From the NCBI RefSeq assembly GCF_051106095.1, contig NC_135786.1:26253001-26317000 (forward strand): 64,000 nucleotides of DNA, read 5' to 3'. Within the stretch, counting starts at the first letter, position 1. Each line of letters begins with the position of its first letter. Of the stretch, positions 22,256 through 34,790 are shown one piece after another. The position numbers were made by a program, and so were the translations under genes. The notes below the pieces were generated by a model. The model made no database searches, was not told the DNA's origin, and saw only the letters and a program-made list of their open reading frames with translations. Source of the stretch: Pogona vitticeps (Eukaryota; Chordata; Lepidosauria; Squamata; Agamidae).

Positions 22256-23749
22256 TATTAATAACTGCATCAAAGTAAGGCTTCTGTAGTTTTGTCTCAA
22301 AATAGCAGGTTTTTAGGATGCTCCCCGAGAAAAGTTTCTATTTGCTTCTTTGTTTTAGTTTCAGGCACTGAGCCAGCCACAAGCCATGCAGGAAATGAGC
22401 CAATACTTGTAGCGATCCTTGGTACATCAAAGCAGTAAGTTGGGTAGCATTAAGTGCAGCTCTGCATAAAACTTGCAGTAATTAGTAACTGACTGACTTT
22501 TCTGTTGAAAAGTTCTGTTTATACACAGCAGGGAGATGCATTCTACTGAAATAGTGGGGATCGTAAAGAAGACAAGTTATTCATACTGTAAAAGTTTATT
22601 TGTATCTGTATAGGGAGAGATGCCTATTTTGTAACAAGATATGCCCATATGGTTTGCATTAGCCCCCCATCTTAGAAGAGATACTCTTTGCTGTCTGAGA
22701 AAAAGGGAGAATGTTTTTTCTCACGTGTCTATAATCCAGTTTTGGTTGGTATATGTATTAAAAAGGAAATATATTGATTGAGTTCAAAAGTTTACTGCTC
22801 TAATAATCATTTTCTACCCATTTAAAAACCGATTTAACCAATCAGCCAATTGAGTGTTGCAGCTTTGTTAGAGAAATACTTTCTCATTCATGCACAATTT
22901 TCACACTCATTTTTCCAGCAGTGTCCTTGTTTCACCCTCCCTCTTTCACTCAAGCCTACAAAGCATTATGGACAAAATGATTCAGTGAGGGAGGAGCCAT
23001 CTCCGGCATGCCCTTTTCCTTTCTGTTCTAGTTTTCCCAGATGACCAGGTTGGCAAGAGGACAAGAAAGCAAGAAAGGCAGGGTATTTAAATTGGTCTGT
23101 GGCCAGCCAAAAGCTGTTGGAAAGAACCACTCTCTGGGCACATGTCATGGAAGGGCATGTGTTGAAAGGCAAAAAAGAGTGGATTGCAAATGATGGATAG
23201 CATTTGGGAGCAAATCGAAGCAAAGATTTGACTTCTTTGGCCCAGGTTTAGCCAGATATAGAACATTATCTTTGCCTTTCTCTCAATGAGAATGTACGTC
23301 AGGGATATGCAGTTCATCACACCCAGTTGAATGAACAAGATCTACCGCTAAGGGAACACTGACATAATTACTGAAATAGTGGTGATGACCTACTGAAAAT
23401 AACTTTGTATATATGCCCTTTTCTGCCCTCTGCTTGCAACCTGTAGTGTAATCTTTGGTAGTTGAATGTCTGAAAGTTCCTGTGAGTCAATGAACAGGAT
23501 GATGTATATGAATTTAGGAGGTTCAGATGTCACCTGAGCACCATATACATTCAATGAAATGAAGACACCATTGCTTCTCATCAGAAAACTTCACTCTGTT
23601 ATAGTGGCTGTGGATCTTGGTGACTTGTCAGCAACGTACCATCCTCAATTCTTTGGGGGAAAGCTGTGACAGTTAAGTGGGGTAAGACCTCAGAGGCTAT
23701 TGTGTAGATGCATCTATAATGTTGATGTGAACAAGCTATATTCTTGCAC
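22256..23749. other. Gene-free stretch
   Basis: No exon, no RNA gene and no clear transposon end recognised. Confidence 0.35.
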
Positions 23750-24145
23750 TCTTTATGGCAACTGTAATATCTTCGTATTGGAGAAGAGACAGCACCTTCC
23801 TGATTGGATGGGATTACAGGTGTGACTCCCCGTATTGTGGCTTGTTTTGCCTTTGGTAAAGTCACCTGCATGATGTGTTCCCTGAATGGCTGGGAATGCT
23901 CAAGAAAGGAGAATAGTGTACAGTACTGTAGATGTATCAAGCTAAAATCTTACAAGCTAAAATCTTACACACTCTCTGACAACTGCAATACAGTATCTCC
24001 GTATTGGAGAAGAGGCAGCACCTTCCTGATTGGTTGGGATTACAGGTGTGACTCCCCATATTGTGGCTTGTTTTGCCTTTGGTAAAGTCACCTGCATGAT
24101 GTGTTGCCTGAATGGCTGGGAATGCTCAAGGAAGGAGAATATAAT
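23750..24145. repeat. Local tandem duplication, 226-bp offset
   Basis: The block starting at about 23775 (GTATTGGAGAAGAG, then GATTACAGGTGTGACTCCCC, GGCTGGGAATGCTCAAG) is repeated at 24001 with roughly 5% differences. Between them the 15-mer AAGCTAAAATCTTAC occurs twice in tandem (about 23939-23968). The unit encodes nothing recognisable. Confidence 0.85.
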
Positions 24146-24309
24146 AGGGGGGAAAATGACACCAGTGCAACAGCAGTCCAGGGAAACAATAGCTGCAAAC
24201 ACTGCCATTGTGTGTGTGTCTGGGGGGGACATTTTGTTCCTCACAAAAGCATAGCGTTCACAGATGAACATTTAGTGCTATTCTAATTTAAAATACAAAG
24301 TTGTTTTGT

Positions 24310-25383
24310 ATTATTTTTCTGAATGCATCCTCTCTGCATACAGCTCACACATGACCACAATGGGTTTTTTCCTCTGGTTTCTCTGTTCTTTGACATCCAG
24401 GTGGGACTTTAAAGAAGTAAATGTTCTCTTGTGGGAGTTCGGTAATCCTGGTTCAGACGCAAGAAGTACAGAAGGTGCGGGTTGCTCGTGCAACAAGGGA
24501 ACATTTATTGTATCGGTCACAAACAAACTGGTGTCTTTAACTAAATCTGTGTCTCTTTCTCCATCTGCCAACAGGGCAATCAGGGGCTTCCACTCTTCAG
24601 TAACAAAAGGATTATTATAACTGGTATTCCAAGGTCCTGGTAGGTCCATAAGGAGCCATTAAGGTAGTGGTCGTTGGGTCCGGTATAGAGTGAATGGTCC
24701 CTCTTCATAGAACATCATCATCCTACTGGGGACTCCCTGGCCTATCCAATACTGACCATCCCTTCTCTTCTCCTCTGTCTTCGTCTGCAGAACTCTCCAT
24801 GCGTTCCTCCTCCGTTTTTCCTCCTCTGCATTCTCCCTCTCCTCTCTTAACTTTCTCCTCCACTCTTTAGCCTCTACTTCTCCCCAGTAGGAAGGACTAA
24901 CAGGAACGGCAGATCTTACTCGGTAATCGGCCTCTACCCTGGGAACCTTGATTCTCATCTATCGTTCCAAGGTTCCTTCATCCAGATCCATTCCCATCCA
25001 GGGGGTAAGGGCTCGTCCCTCTTTATAATCTCCCCTGGCCTGGCCTCTCTGATTCTCCCATCCTCCTTCCCTTTTCCCGCCCTTTCTTCTTCTTTCTCCT
25101 TTATCCCCATCTCCCTCATACATGACAGTAAAGGTTCTTGTTCTTTCTCTTCTGCCTGTATACCTTGATCCCCTTTTTGGTCTATTTTGGAATTGTCTCT
25201 TCCTTCTGTTTTATCTCTTGGGTCGAGGATGGACGGTGCTCCAGCGTGAGGGGCTCCTGCCTCGCCGCCTTTCTCACACCTCTGCTTGCCGATACAAATT
25301 GAAGATATTTGTGTAAGCTGCTTACAGCTTTGGGGGAATATCATGGGATATAAATCAAAGATATTAATGAATGAAACAACCAC
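24310..25383 (-). other. Unassigned cluster of minus-strand open frames
   Basis: Three consecutive minus-strand open frames (142, 99 and 112 residues) cover about 1.07 kb, much denser than elsewhere in this AT-rich region. The first is highly charged (EKEEERAGKGKEDG) and carries EPLPPGWEWIW; the next is rich in arginine and glutamate (EEKRRRNAW). I do not recognise a family. The charge pattern and position in a repeat-rich gap suggest part of a retroelement fossil or a decayed gene copy. It is broken; it is not called as a host gene. At about 25295-25380 a CR1/L2-like tail (GTAAGCTGCTTACAGC, then GGGATATAAATC) follows in plus orientation. Confidence 0.3.
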
Positions 25384-26762
25384 CTATCTCATTCTCCCAC
25401 ACTGCAGTCCAAATAAGTAAGTTTCCCAAGCTCTGGTTCAATTTCTACATTCTTGCTTTATTAGGAATAAGACAACCTGCTAAGAAACAGCCATAAATCA
25501 CCTGCTTCCAGTAGCTGGAGGGAAAAAAATTGGAATGGCGGCACTTGCCTCCTTCCAAACTTGGCCACAGGTTTCTGCTTCATTTTCTTCTATGCACAAA
25601 TCCCTTTCTGGGTGCGCCTGAGGCTGATAAAAAGTGAGTGCAATGAGAAGGAAGCGAGTAAGATCCGAGTAAGATTAATATGGATTTTAATGAACTGTGC
25701 CCACCACGATTTTTATTTTTTTGGTCATGAGCTACTTATTACTGGGCCTCAGGGGAATTTTGTGCCACCACAATAGCAGTTGCATAAAGACGCATTGTTA
25801 ACATAATCACTTTCAGTCAAAGGGACAACAAATGCGAGCAGGTCATAAGGGAGGGAGCTAATTTGTAGTGATGCATTGCAAAAATGGGGGGGGGTGGAGG
25901 CCACGTATAACACAGCACACCGTTCTAGCTGCTTGTTGCTGAAAGCGAGAAAACTGACTTGAGCAGAAGATTCATTGCAGAAATCTGGGGCATTGTCCTT
26001 TGGGAGCGTTTGAAGTAGGGCCCACCAAAAGAGACTAGGAAATAACACAGGTGCACAACTGTTCTCTCAAGGAGCACTTTAATTATGGCTTCCTCCTCTC
26101 CGAACCAAATTCATTCCATGAGAAGCAAAGTTAATTTCATCTTGCTGTTATTTAGTTCCCTTCTCAGCAATCGTTGGAGTATGAGATGAGGCACACAGGC
26201 AAGTGGTGCCAAGAGAAAATTGACATTTCTAAAGGCTTATGACAAGGCGCATTCCCCCCCTCCCGAGTCTGTGCCCTCTGACTATAACTCCCATCCTCTT
26301 TGCAGGAATGGTGGGGCAGAAGAGAGTTGCAGGCCATGCACCTGAGAATGGGAAAGGCTGCAACAGATGAGCTCCAAAGATGGTGGCAAATGCTTAGCAG
26401 TTTCCAGGCCATTAAAAGCAAAATATGAGTTATTCAAACTACACTGCAGAAACACTTTGGGGTAATACCGGATGTGTAACATTTGATTTGCTGCTTTGAG
26501 GATTTTTGCTAAAGCCCAAAAGTAAAGTAGAAATATTTTCAAATACTGTACAATGAAATGTGAATTGTCCAAGCCCCAGAAGCTGCACAGTCACAGTGAA
26601 AGCATGAATGTCTCTAACAATATTCAGAGTGCCTTTTGTTTGTCCTTGACTAGCTCCTGCCAGACCTGCAGAGTTTTGATTAGGAGGGTTTAAGAAGTTT
26701 GTGATGCATGACTTCTAAGCAGACATGATTGGTGGGACCTCTATGTTTAGAGAAGGTCTAAT

Positions 26763-26804
<42 letters not shown>

Positions 26805-27390
26805 CCTGTCCATCTAATTTCTCCTACTCTGCTCTGCTTCTTATATACATATTATTTTATTCAAAATCTTTGACAAGCAACTGTTCATAAAAATGTATCA
26901 TATGGTAAATTATGAATAAAGTTCAGGCAAATTAAGTATAAATCACGAGATTTGAAGATCACAGGTTCTGGGCACAAGCATGTTCATGACCAAGAATACT
27001 GTATAACTTTTCTCTTCCTCCATTGCCCCAGTCATATAGCAGCAATGGCATTACAACAGTGGGAATGCAAATGGTGGCTCAGTCCTCTGCAGCCAGGTCT
27101 GGTAAACAACTGCATTCTCATTTTGCTTGTGAGTGAACATTTGGGAGAATGATGGCTGGACAGGAAAGACATGCACAGAATTCCCTCTACTCACCCACCC
27201 GAGTCTACTGCCTTACTGTGTTTATACACTGGATGTAAACAGGCATCATAATTTGTGGATTATTTCACATATCTAAAATTTGTTGACCTTCAGAAAATGT
27301 TCAAGATTTGTATTTTTTGGGATACAACTCTCAGACGTATCCAGCCAGCTCTACTGTGAATTGTAGTCCCAGAAAATCTGAACATTTCCA
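25384..27390. other. Gene-free stretch with AAAG microsatellite
   Basis: Contains an (AAAG)n run at 26764-26804 and a MITE-like fragment at about 27310-27375 (GATACAACTCTCAGACG / GTGAATTGTAGTCCCAG). No exon recognised. Confidence 0.4.
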
Positions 27391-27399
27391 AATTTTAAC

Positions 27400-27770
27400 A
27401 CACTGGATATTACTTGCTGACACATTCCACCATTTTTCTGTTGGGAGTTTGCCCTGAACCTGAAAATCTTATACATTATATTTTCAGATGTCCCATTTAT
27501 AATAATTTCCAGGAGTGTATTTCTCCTAATTTAAGAACTTCTCTTATCAAAGTATGTTTGATACAATTTTTATTTTTATATTTGCTAATTTATTTGGCCA
27601 ATCATGTGACCAGGTGTATATATTTCTTTGCTATTTCCACCTCCACCCCTGAAAAGGAAATATTTATCAGAGTTGGCTGCTAATTCTGAAATAAATCTTC
27701 AAGATGCCACAATACTTGTCTTTTTGTGCTTGTTGTTGAAACACATTAATACAGCTACCGCTCTCAATAT
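27400..27770 (+). repeat. Decayed LINE ORF2 C-terminus and tail
   Basis: The plus strand reads ENLIHYIFRCPIYNNFQ, the same zinc-knuckle-like C-terminal pattern (H...CP.Y) as the LINE at 5813. It is followed by a tail with TTCTGAAATAAATCTTCAAG, ATGCCAC and CATTAATACAGCTACC, an amniote repeat signature. It is old and heavily decayed. Confidence 0.5.
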
Positions 27771-27934
27771 CAATTCCTTTTTAAAAAGCAGTGTAAATGC
27801 CAAATTTTAAAAACTATTTAAATGTTTTTATTGTTACTGTACATATCTGCAAATATCGTCAGCTAAAAACCACAAATATGATTGTGGGTTCTGATTGATC
27901 CAACCTGTGGGAATCATCATCCTCACCATCTTAG

Positions 27935-28060
27935 ACTGGCAAAGCTGGAATGGACCCCTATGGATCATCACGTCGAGCCCCTATCAAGAGTGGGGAACTG
28001 AACCCTTAACTGCTGGCTCCACAGCCAGATAACTAAACCATGAACTATCCAGCTGTTCTT
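27935..28060 (-). repeat. tRNA-derived SINE, reverse
   Basis: Reverse of the family seen at 59262: CTATGGATCATCACGTCGAG, GGGGAACTGAACCC, then TGGCTCCACAGCCAG and a tRNA-like head ending TATCCAGCTG. Confidence 0.65.
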
Positions 28061-30658
28061 CCGTATCTAGACAGAATTCCTGATGATGTTATGCTAATTC
28101 TCCAAAGTTTCAAAATATTTTCACGGAGGGACTAAAATTAGATGTCCATAGTGAACTGTGTCACTCTGGACAGATAAGCTACCTAACAGCCCTATTGTTT
28201 TTTTAGTCTTTACATCATAAGAGTTCCTTATTACCAGAGACAGAATCTCCAAAAATATCTGACAGTTCTTCCAAGCCATGTAAGCAGAGGGTTCTACAGA
28301 TATAATGTGTGATACAACTTCATTTAATGATGAAGGAGGGTGAAACCTGCCTCCAGGAACAGCAACAATGAGTGTCATTCAGCTGAGCCTGCTGGATGGG
28401 AATACTAAGCATACCAGAAGGCTACTGACCCAGTATAGGCAAAAGGGTTTTAGAATGTGCAATAAGGAACCAATGGTACTAATTTTTACCAAAGAAACAG
28501 ATATTTTCAGTTCAGTTGGAACCAAATTCAGATCATCATGTGTTACAACCGGTCTTTACAATGCTGTGTAGAAGGTTTAAAGGCACAATTAACAAACTCT
28601 AAGCTAGAGAAAGTTGGACAGGTTGTCATGACTACATAATAAGAGGGCAAGGGGAGAATACTATGGCAGAAATCCTGTTTTAGTAACTACTTAGGTAGAT
28701 TCTCAATTACTTTCTGGAGTGGTATAAGAATGAGGTTACCAGCTCTCTTCCATTAATTTGAAAAGTTCAGAATTACTATTTTGGAAACATAATTGGCAAA
28801 AGAACCAAAATGAGGTAAAAACTGAAATGTGGCACATGTGAGTTTCATGCTAGCTCCGCCCATCCCGATGTCCTTGAGGACTCCTGAGTGAAACTGACAA
28901 ATATAATATCTTTCCAATTTGGGTACATTTGTCATGGGATTTCAGAAATTTGGTCTATGAAGTTGGTTATAAATATACTAAATAATATGGAGACAGAAGG
29001 TAATACATGCAGAAAATAGGATAATAAAGCAGCCCACTTTGTATATAATCATACACAGCATAAGCCAACAAAACCAAAGCCATGCTTTATTGTTTATATT
29101 AAAACTCACGGACGTTGCAACAAAATGTTATACTACTTGTTCTAGTTCAGGATTCCAGATAGCCAACTTAGTCCTTGTTCAGTCGTTTTGGTTTTCCGCC
29201 ACTTTTAGGTCTCCCCACCACAACTTTTGTATACCACTGGTTCGCTATTCCATGCATATTTCCTTTTAAAGACTTACTGTCTGAATATCAGGGCAGTTAA
29301 CTCACCAAAGAGAAGGGGGGTGGAGTGATGAATTGGCAGAGAAGCAAAAAGAAGTTTTCAGTTCAGCCTTGTTTCCAGCTTCATAAGGTAGTTCTGCTCA
29401 GGCCATTCAAATTTCCATGAGGGAGTTAGAGCAGAACTACCTTAAATCTTCCTCCTCTCACTCTGCCAATTCCTCACTTCTTTTCTTCCCCTTTTGATTA
29501 GCCAGCTACCCAATGGCTACATCAGCAAAGCTTTAAGAGAGAAAGAAGGAGGGAGGAAGGGAGAGTAAAGCAGAGCCATGCACCCAAGTGTGGAGAGCAG
29601 AGGATTGAAATGATAGCAAATTTCCCCGCTATCCGGTCTCTTTAACTGCTTCTGTAGCCAGCTGGAATGCTTTTAAATACAACAGCTACAAGCCCCTCCA
29701 TGCTGGCTCAAATGATAGCATTACCTGAATTGATCCAAATGCATTTGATTTAAAAAAAAAGAGAAGATGAAGCCCCAGCAAGGAAGGAAAAAACTATGGA
29801 TAATGGGGGAAACCTTTGTCTGATTAACACTGACTTTAAGTCATTTAGTCAATGGAAAATAATGCAAATCAGATCATCCAATCCCGGAACATTTCCTGCA
29901 TTATTTGTCAATGTAGTCACATTGTCAATTATGGAAGTGAACAATGCAAGGCTGTATAACAGAGTGGAATATGTATTAGAATAAGATCTAGAACTATCTC
30001 AGTGTTGTCCTTTCTATGAGTTTCTACTGGTGTTTCTGTTTCACTGAGTAGGAATCAGAGTTCCTATTCATTTAGTCCTCCTGAAGCTTAAAAAAGAAAA
30101 GAATGCTAAATATGTTTCAAAACAGAAAAGACAGCAATGACTTACTTATGTAATCAGGCACAAAGCTCTGATGGAGGCAACTAAAACTGGTAGAGCATAT
30201 TATGACCCAAGGAAAATTAAATTCAGTGAGAGAATTACAGCAAGTTTTAAAAAACAACAATGAATACTGGTACGTCATAGGTTATAAAATCAGGTATATC
30301 AGGTATATTAAACATATTAATGATATATAAAATAAAGAAATGCAATAGATGAGTCTTTCATCTTTAACCAACACAGAAAGGGACACAAGAATGGTAAGCC
30401 TGTGGTTCAGTTTCTTTTCATGGGACCTGCACTTCATACCTCAATGACAGAAGACGGCCTTAGCAATTTGAGAAACCTTACATGTATCCACAACAGATCA
30501 GGTCAAACAATCCTCAAGTCACTTTAGGATGTCCTTCCACCCCACCCAAAACAGGACTAAGCACAGCTTTACTGAAAGGCTTAAACTTTGACCAATGTCA
30601 TCCAAGCAAGCTTGATGGTTGCCATAACCCTGTCTTGAAAATTGCATCATGAAGCTGC
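28061..30658. other. Region downstream of MANBAL, no other gene seen
   Basis: On the minus strand this follows the MANBAL stop codon and should include its 3' UTR. A minus-strand AATAAA polyadenylation signal candidate is at 29086-29091 (TTTATT on the plus strand), about 1.6 kb past the stop; closer noncanonical signals were not resolved. Otherwise the region is AT-rich and unassigned. Confidence 0.35.
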
Positions 30659-30766
30659 TTATCGTTTCTTCTTGGTTTCCTTCTTCGGCTTTTTACTTAA
30701 TGATGCAGTGGCTGCTTTGGGCTTCTTTATCACTTCTGAACTTTTCATCTCAAAGCTTTCAACATC
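30659..30766 (-). CDS. MANBAL: MANBAL coding exon, C-terminal
   Basis: Final coding exon of MANBAL, a small membrane protein whose name comes from its position near the beta-mannosidase-like gene; its biochemical role is not established. The exon follows a TTTTAATAG acceptor (minus strand), starts in phase 0 with DVESFEMKSSEV and ends KKPKKETKKKR plus stop at 30661-30659. The human C-terminus, from memory, is RPKKETKKKR, so the basic tail is conserved. The linker before it is more variable, as usual. Together with the exon at 36877-37026 this gives 85 residues, the same as human. The intron between the two is 6.1 kb and holds a Tigger-like MITE, a hAT MITE, a CR1/L2 end and a Sauria SINE. There is no sign of decay. 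Confidence 0.95.
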   Translation of the reverse strand, partial: DVESFEMKSSEVIKKPKAATASLSKKPKKETKKKR

Positions 30767-32083
30767 CTATTAAAATTTTGTGGAGGAAAAAAATAAAGTC
30801 AAAACTGGTTTTCTGTGTATGTTCACAAGGTAATGACACGTATGAATCAATCTTAAAATGAACCCATTCTAAACCTGAAAAAAAAAAAATCTAATGATGA
30901 GAATTCTTTTTCCTCCACCAATCAAATGTTTACTGCAGTCCATGAGAGATGACTGGAGAAAATATTTCTGTTATGGGAAATCAGTGTCTCAGCATTTTGT
31001 TGAAAGGAAGGGAAAAAAAGGAATCCCACACATGCATGGGAAGAGAGCCAGGTTCCTGGAAGAAGTCACATATATGCACAGATTGCTTCCGCTCATTAAG
31101 CAAGCTTTGGTATAAATATTGTTTTAGGCTTCTGGATAGCTTTGAAGTCCATGTGTGCCAACTGGAAAAGGCAACACCATACTGGCAGAGAAACAAGCTT
31201 CTAAGAACACAGTGCAGATAACACTGCATTAGGGAGGACAGCTGACAGTATCTTTATCGTCATGGGGCTCAGCTCAGACCTCTTTCAAGTAACCAGGCTC
31301 TTGCCATTGATGCTCATGCAGCCTTCCGCGAAAGGAGATCTGGCTTGCTTCCCAAAGGATATGATTCACTCCCAGGAAGCTGGCCAGAAGAGCTCCAATC
31401 CTCCAGAGAAATGGAGTTAAGTGCCATTTATTATTCAGGGTCTAAAAGTTCACAGCCATTGCAAAAAGATCACTGTTGTCTTCTAATGTCTGATTTGAGG
31501 CAAGCCTCCAAAGGCAGATTCCTCTGCAAATGTAAGGTGCTCGGGATGTGGAGGAAACTGGAGCAAGCTGAGCCCCTACCATGATTAAGGAGCATCCTGG
31601 CTTGTGTATTAGGTTTCAACTCAGAAGTGATTTTAGAAAGAAAAACACATGGCAGAGTCTCACAATGGCTCCTTCCCCCAGGATATGCACTGCTGTCCAG
31701 CTCCCAATCAAGTCATTCAACTTGTCCATTTCCCAGCCATATCAGGGAAGTAGAATGTATTGCTTAAAACAATTCAACAGGCAACCACATTTGTGCAATT
31801 CAGTAAGACAGTTAGTAAAAGTAGCTGGATGATTCAGGCACTAGTGGCCTGCAGTTCAAAAAGGAGAGAGGAGTGGGGGGGGGCAGGGGGAGCCTACCAC
31901 TACAGAATGAGCATACACACACACATACATAGACTCCTCCCTGCTTGGGACATGGGTCACCCCCGATTAGAAGCTCAGAACTATGTTTCTTTTTGGAAAG
32001 GATTGGGGAAGCCCACGCTGCAGTTCTACTGTATAAAAAATTGCAAGCAGATCTTGTGGGGGGGGCAGCTTACTAACTTTGTA
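30767..32083. other. MANBAL intron, 3' part
   Basis: No further exon recognised on either strand. Contains a G-rich run near 31875 and a CA-rich run near 31915-31930. Confidence 0.4.
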
Positions 32084-32838
32084 CAGTGGTGCCTCGCATA
32101 ACGTTTGCTTCGTTTAACGTTTTTTTCGCTTAACGTTTATTTTTTCAGAGTCAGATTGTGCTTCGTATAACGTTTTTCCCTATGGGCGATTTTCACATAG
32201 CGATTTTGGGACCATGCTTCGCTTAACGTTTTTTGTTTTAGGTCCCCTGCTTCACTTAACGATGTTCATTTTTCCAATTACAAAAGTGTCTTAACATGTT
32301 GAAAAACGGTTTTAAATGCTTGGTGCACCTTCTAAAATGTGTGCATACTTAATTTGGGGTTGATCTGACTTTTCGTTAATTTTTTGTGAATTTTTTTCTC
32401 CCCCATAGGAAACAATGGAGCTGTCAGATTTTGACAGCTGTCAAAAGTTGGGGGGGGGAAATTCAGCATAAATTAACGAAAAGTCAGATCAAAGCCAAAT
32501 TAACCTTTGCATCCGTTTCAGAGAGTGCAGAAGCTAATCCAAGCATTTAAAGCCATTTTTGACCCTTTTATGACACACTTAAATTTGCAAAAATTGACTT
32601 CGCAAAGCCATTGAAATGTATTGAGTCGGTTTCAATACATTCCAATGGAGGAAACATTGTATCGTTTAACAATGTTTCCTATGGGTTTTTTCGCTTAAGG
32701 ACGCCAATCCGTGCCTATTGGAATGGATTAACCGGTTTCCAATGCATTCCTATGGGAAATGGTGTTTCGCATAAAGTTTTTTTCGCATAAGGTTTTTTTT
32801 TTTGGAACCAATTAAAAACGTTATGTGAGGCACCACTG
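32084..32838 (+). mobile_element. Tigger/pogo-like MITE, 755 bp (TAACG subfamily)
   Basis: It starts CAGTGGTGCCTCGCATAACG and ends CGTTATGTGAGGCACCACTG, with TA on both sides. Near each end the motif GCTTAACG or GCATAACG repeats several times. The centre is a long interrupted palindrome: TGATCTGACTTTTCGTTAA (about 32360) is mirrored by TTAACGAAAAGTCAGATCA (about 32473) around GAGCTGTCAGATTTTGACAG. No transposase frame. Confidence 0.88.
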
Positions 32839-33339
32839 TATAGTTAAAACCCTGGTATATTACAAAGGCTGAAAATATTAAGAGTTCAGTAGGCCTGACT
32901 GCCAAGTCAACATATCTAGAAGTATGCTGTAAAAGCCTTTCCACAAGAAAGACATGGCAAACTCTTGACAAGAAACCACAGCCAATCCTGCTCCATCCTG
33001 TGTGTTCAGGTTGTAAGTACTTACATAGAACAACTTACTCATAGTGAACCCCCTCTTCCAACAACGGAAGTTTAACTAAATTACATTACAATTGTAATGT
33101 CACAAAGAAATGTAATTCCTTTAATAGTATAATGATACCATCTCAGTTACTTTTCCAGTTATAGGAATGCCCCCCCCAAACTGTGGAGGAGAAACATTGC
33201 ATGGTTCATTCAAATGTTGATCTGTGTTGTGTTTTATGTTGCTGTCTTGTGCTTTCTTGTGGATGTTGAAGTGATGATAAGGTGCATAGGAGTGAATGAG
33301 GTTTTTTTGTTTTTTTTAAAAAAAGCCAGACCCCTGTAG

Positions 33340-33640
33340 CATTCAAATGTTTCTTTAAAAGTAATTACAATTATATATGTCAAGTTACTTTGAGGCTTGA
33401 GAAAGCAAAGTGTTATTTTTAAGGCATTTAACTATAATAGTAATTATCTGCTTTGGGAGCTTTGGAATGATAACAAGCTAATTACTTTTAAATGCAAATG
33501 CCCACACCTTGAATATAATGTGACTGCAAAAACAAATGTATTATCCTTTCCTACTCTCCCTTTTAATTTTTTATGAGAATGCTTTAATAGTTTAAGCATA
33601 TAACTAAAAATTACATTGGCGTGCAATCATTACACAGCAT
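33340..33640. promoter_or_regulatory. AT-rich block with homeodomain-like sites, candidate intronic enhancer
   Basis: Inside the MANBAL intron, with no repeat signature, this block holds several TAATTA/GTAATTA sites (near 33361, 33440, 33479) and an octamer ATGCAAAT at 33492-33499. The POU octamer next to homeodomain cores is the type of composition seen in conserved developmental enhancers. Short motifs in AT-rich DNA occur by chance, so this is only a candidate. Confidence 0.2.
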
Positions 33641-33877
33641 TGACACCTAAATAATATAAGTGGCTTTCATTTTTAGTGTTAATATACTAGAGCTTTAGGC
33701 AACAAAGATAACCACTGGTAGCATTCTTGCCACTGTCAGGTATGACAATACTGGCTTAGGCAGACAACAGGTCTAATCTAGCGAAGATTTATCTGTTGAT
33801 CCTCAAGGCTTATTTGTTCAGCCCACCAGCGATTAAAATCTCAGTAATTTTATATTTCAGGCACTGTTGGGCTACAG

Positions 33878-34011
33878 CAGTGGTTCCAACCTTGGGTCCC
33901 CAGATGTCCTTGGACTAAAATCCCCCAAAGCCTTCATCACTTGCTGTGTGGCCAGGATTTCTGGGAGCTGGAGTCCAAGAATATCTGGGGACCCAAGGTT
34001 GGGAACCATTG
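33878..34011. mobile_element. hAT MITE in MANBAL intron
   Basis: An inverted-repeat element from CAGTGGTTCCAACCTTGGG to CCCAAGGTTGGGAACCATTG, with flanks GGCTACAG and GACTACAG (7 of 8 identical). Same family as those at 10311 and 12950. Confidence 0.88.
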
Positions 34012-34427
34012 GACTACAGTTTCTATCAGCCTTAGCCAACACAGGCAATCATGAAGAACAGGATCTGCTGTCGAACAACACCTGGAAGGCCATGGTTCCC
34101 ATCACTGTTCCAATCCAATCTTGCAATTTCTGCATTCCTAGTATTTTTTACTGCTCATGTATCTTTTCAAATCAACCCACAGGCTTTATTTCTCCCCTGT
34201 TTAAACATGTTAATGCATCTATGACTCAAAGAAGCATCTTGGTTTGCTGATGTAACTGGTTAACTGGCCTAGTCATCAGATACAGCTAACTAAACTACTA
34301 GATTCTTAACAAAGGTAGCCTTTGGGTGGATGTGGGGCAATACTGGATAAGGAACATAGAAAGGGAATATTTCCAGCGTAAAAGTCACGGGACACATCTT
34401 TCAGCCCTGTAAGGATAGATGTGCCAC

Positions 34428-34459
34428 AATTTTATTTATTTATTTATTTATTTATTTTT

Positions 34460-34495
<36 letters not shown>

Positions 34496-34790
34496 TTTAT
34501 ATGCCGCCCACTCTACCCAAAGGTCTCTGGGCGGCTTACAACAATTAAAATTCAATGCAATAAAATAAAATGATTAAAATACAATTAAAATACAATTAAA
34601 ATACAATTAAAATTGCCATCATTAAGACCCACAGTTAATGTTATTTCAATTAAAAGCCTTCTGGAACAGGAAGGTTTTGACCTGGCGCCGAAATATCATC
34701 AGTGTCGGCGCCAGGCGAATTTCAGTTGGGAGGGCGTTCCATAGTCTGGGGGCAGCTGCCAAGAAGCTGCTGTGATACTTTGTTGTAAGC
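34428..34790 (-). repeat. CR1/L2-type LINE 3' region, reverse, with TTTA run
   Basis: A (TTTA)n run at 34431-34495 is followed by ATGCCGCCCACTCTACCC and TCTGGGCGGCTTACAAC, then GAAGGTTTTGACCTGGCGCC and GGAGGGCGTTCCATAGTC. These are typical 3'-end sequences of squamate CR1/L2-type LINEs in reverse. Confidence 0.7.

Noticed and set aside
33878-34250. 127-residue frame
   Set aside because: Starts inside a hAT MITE and has no similarity.
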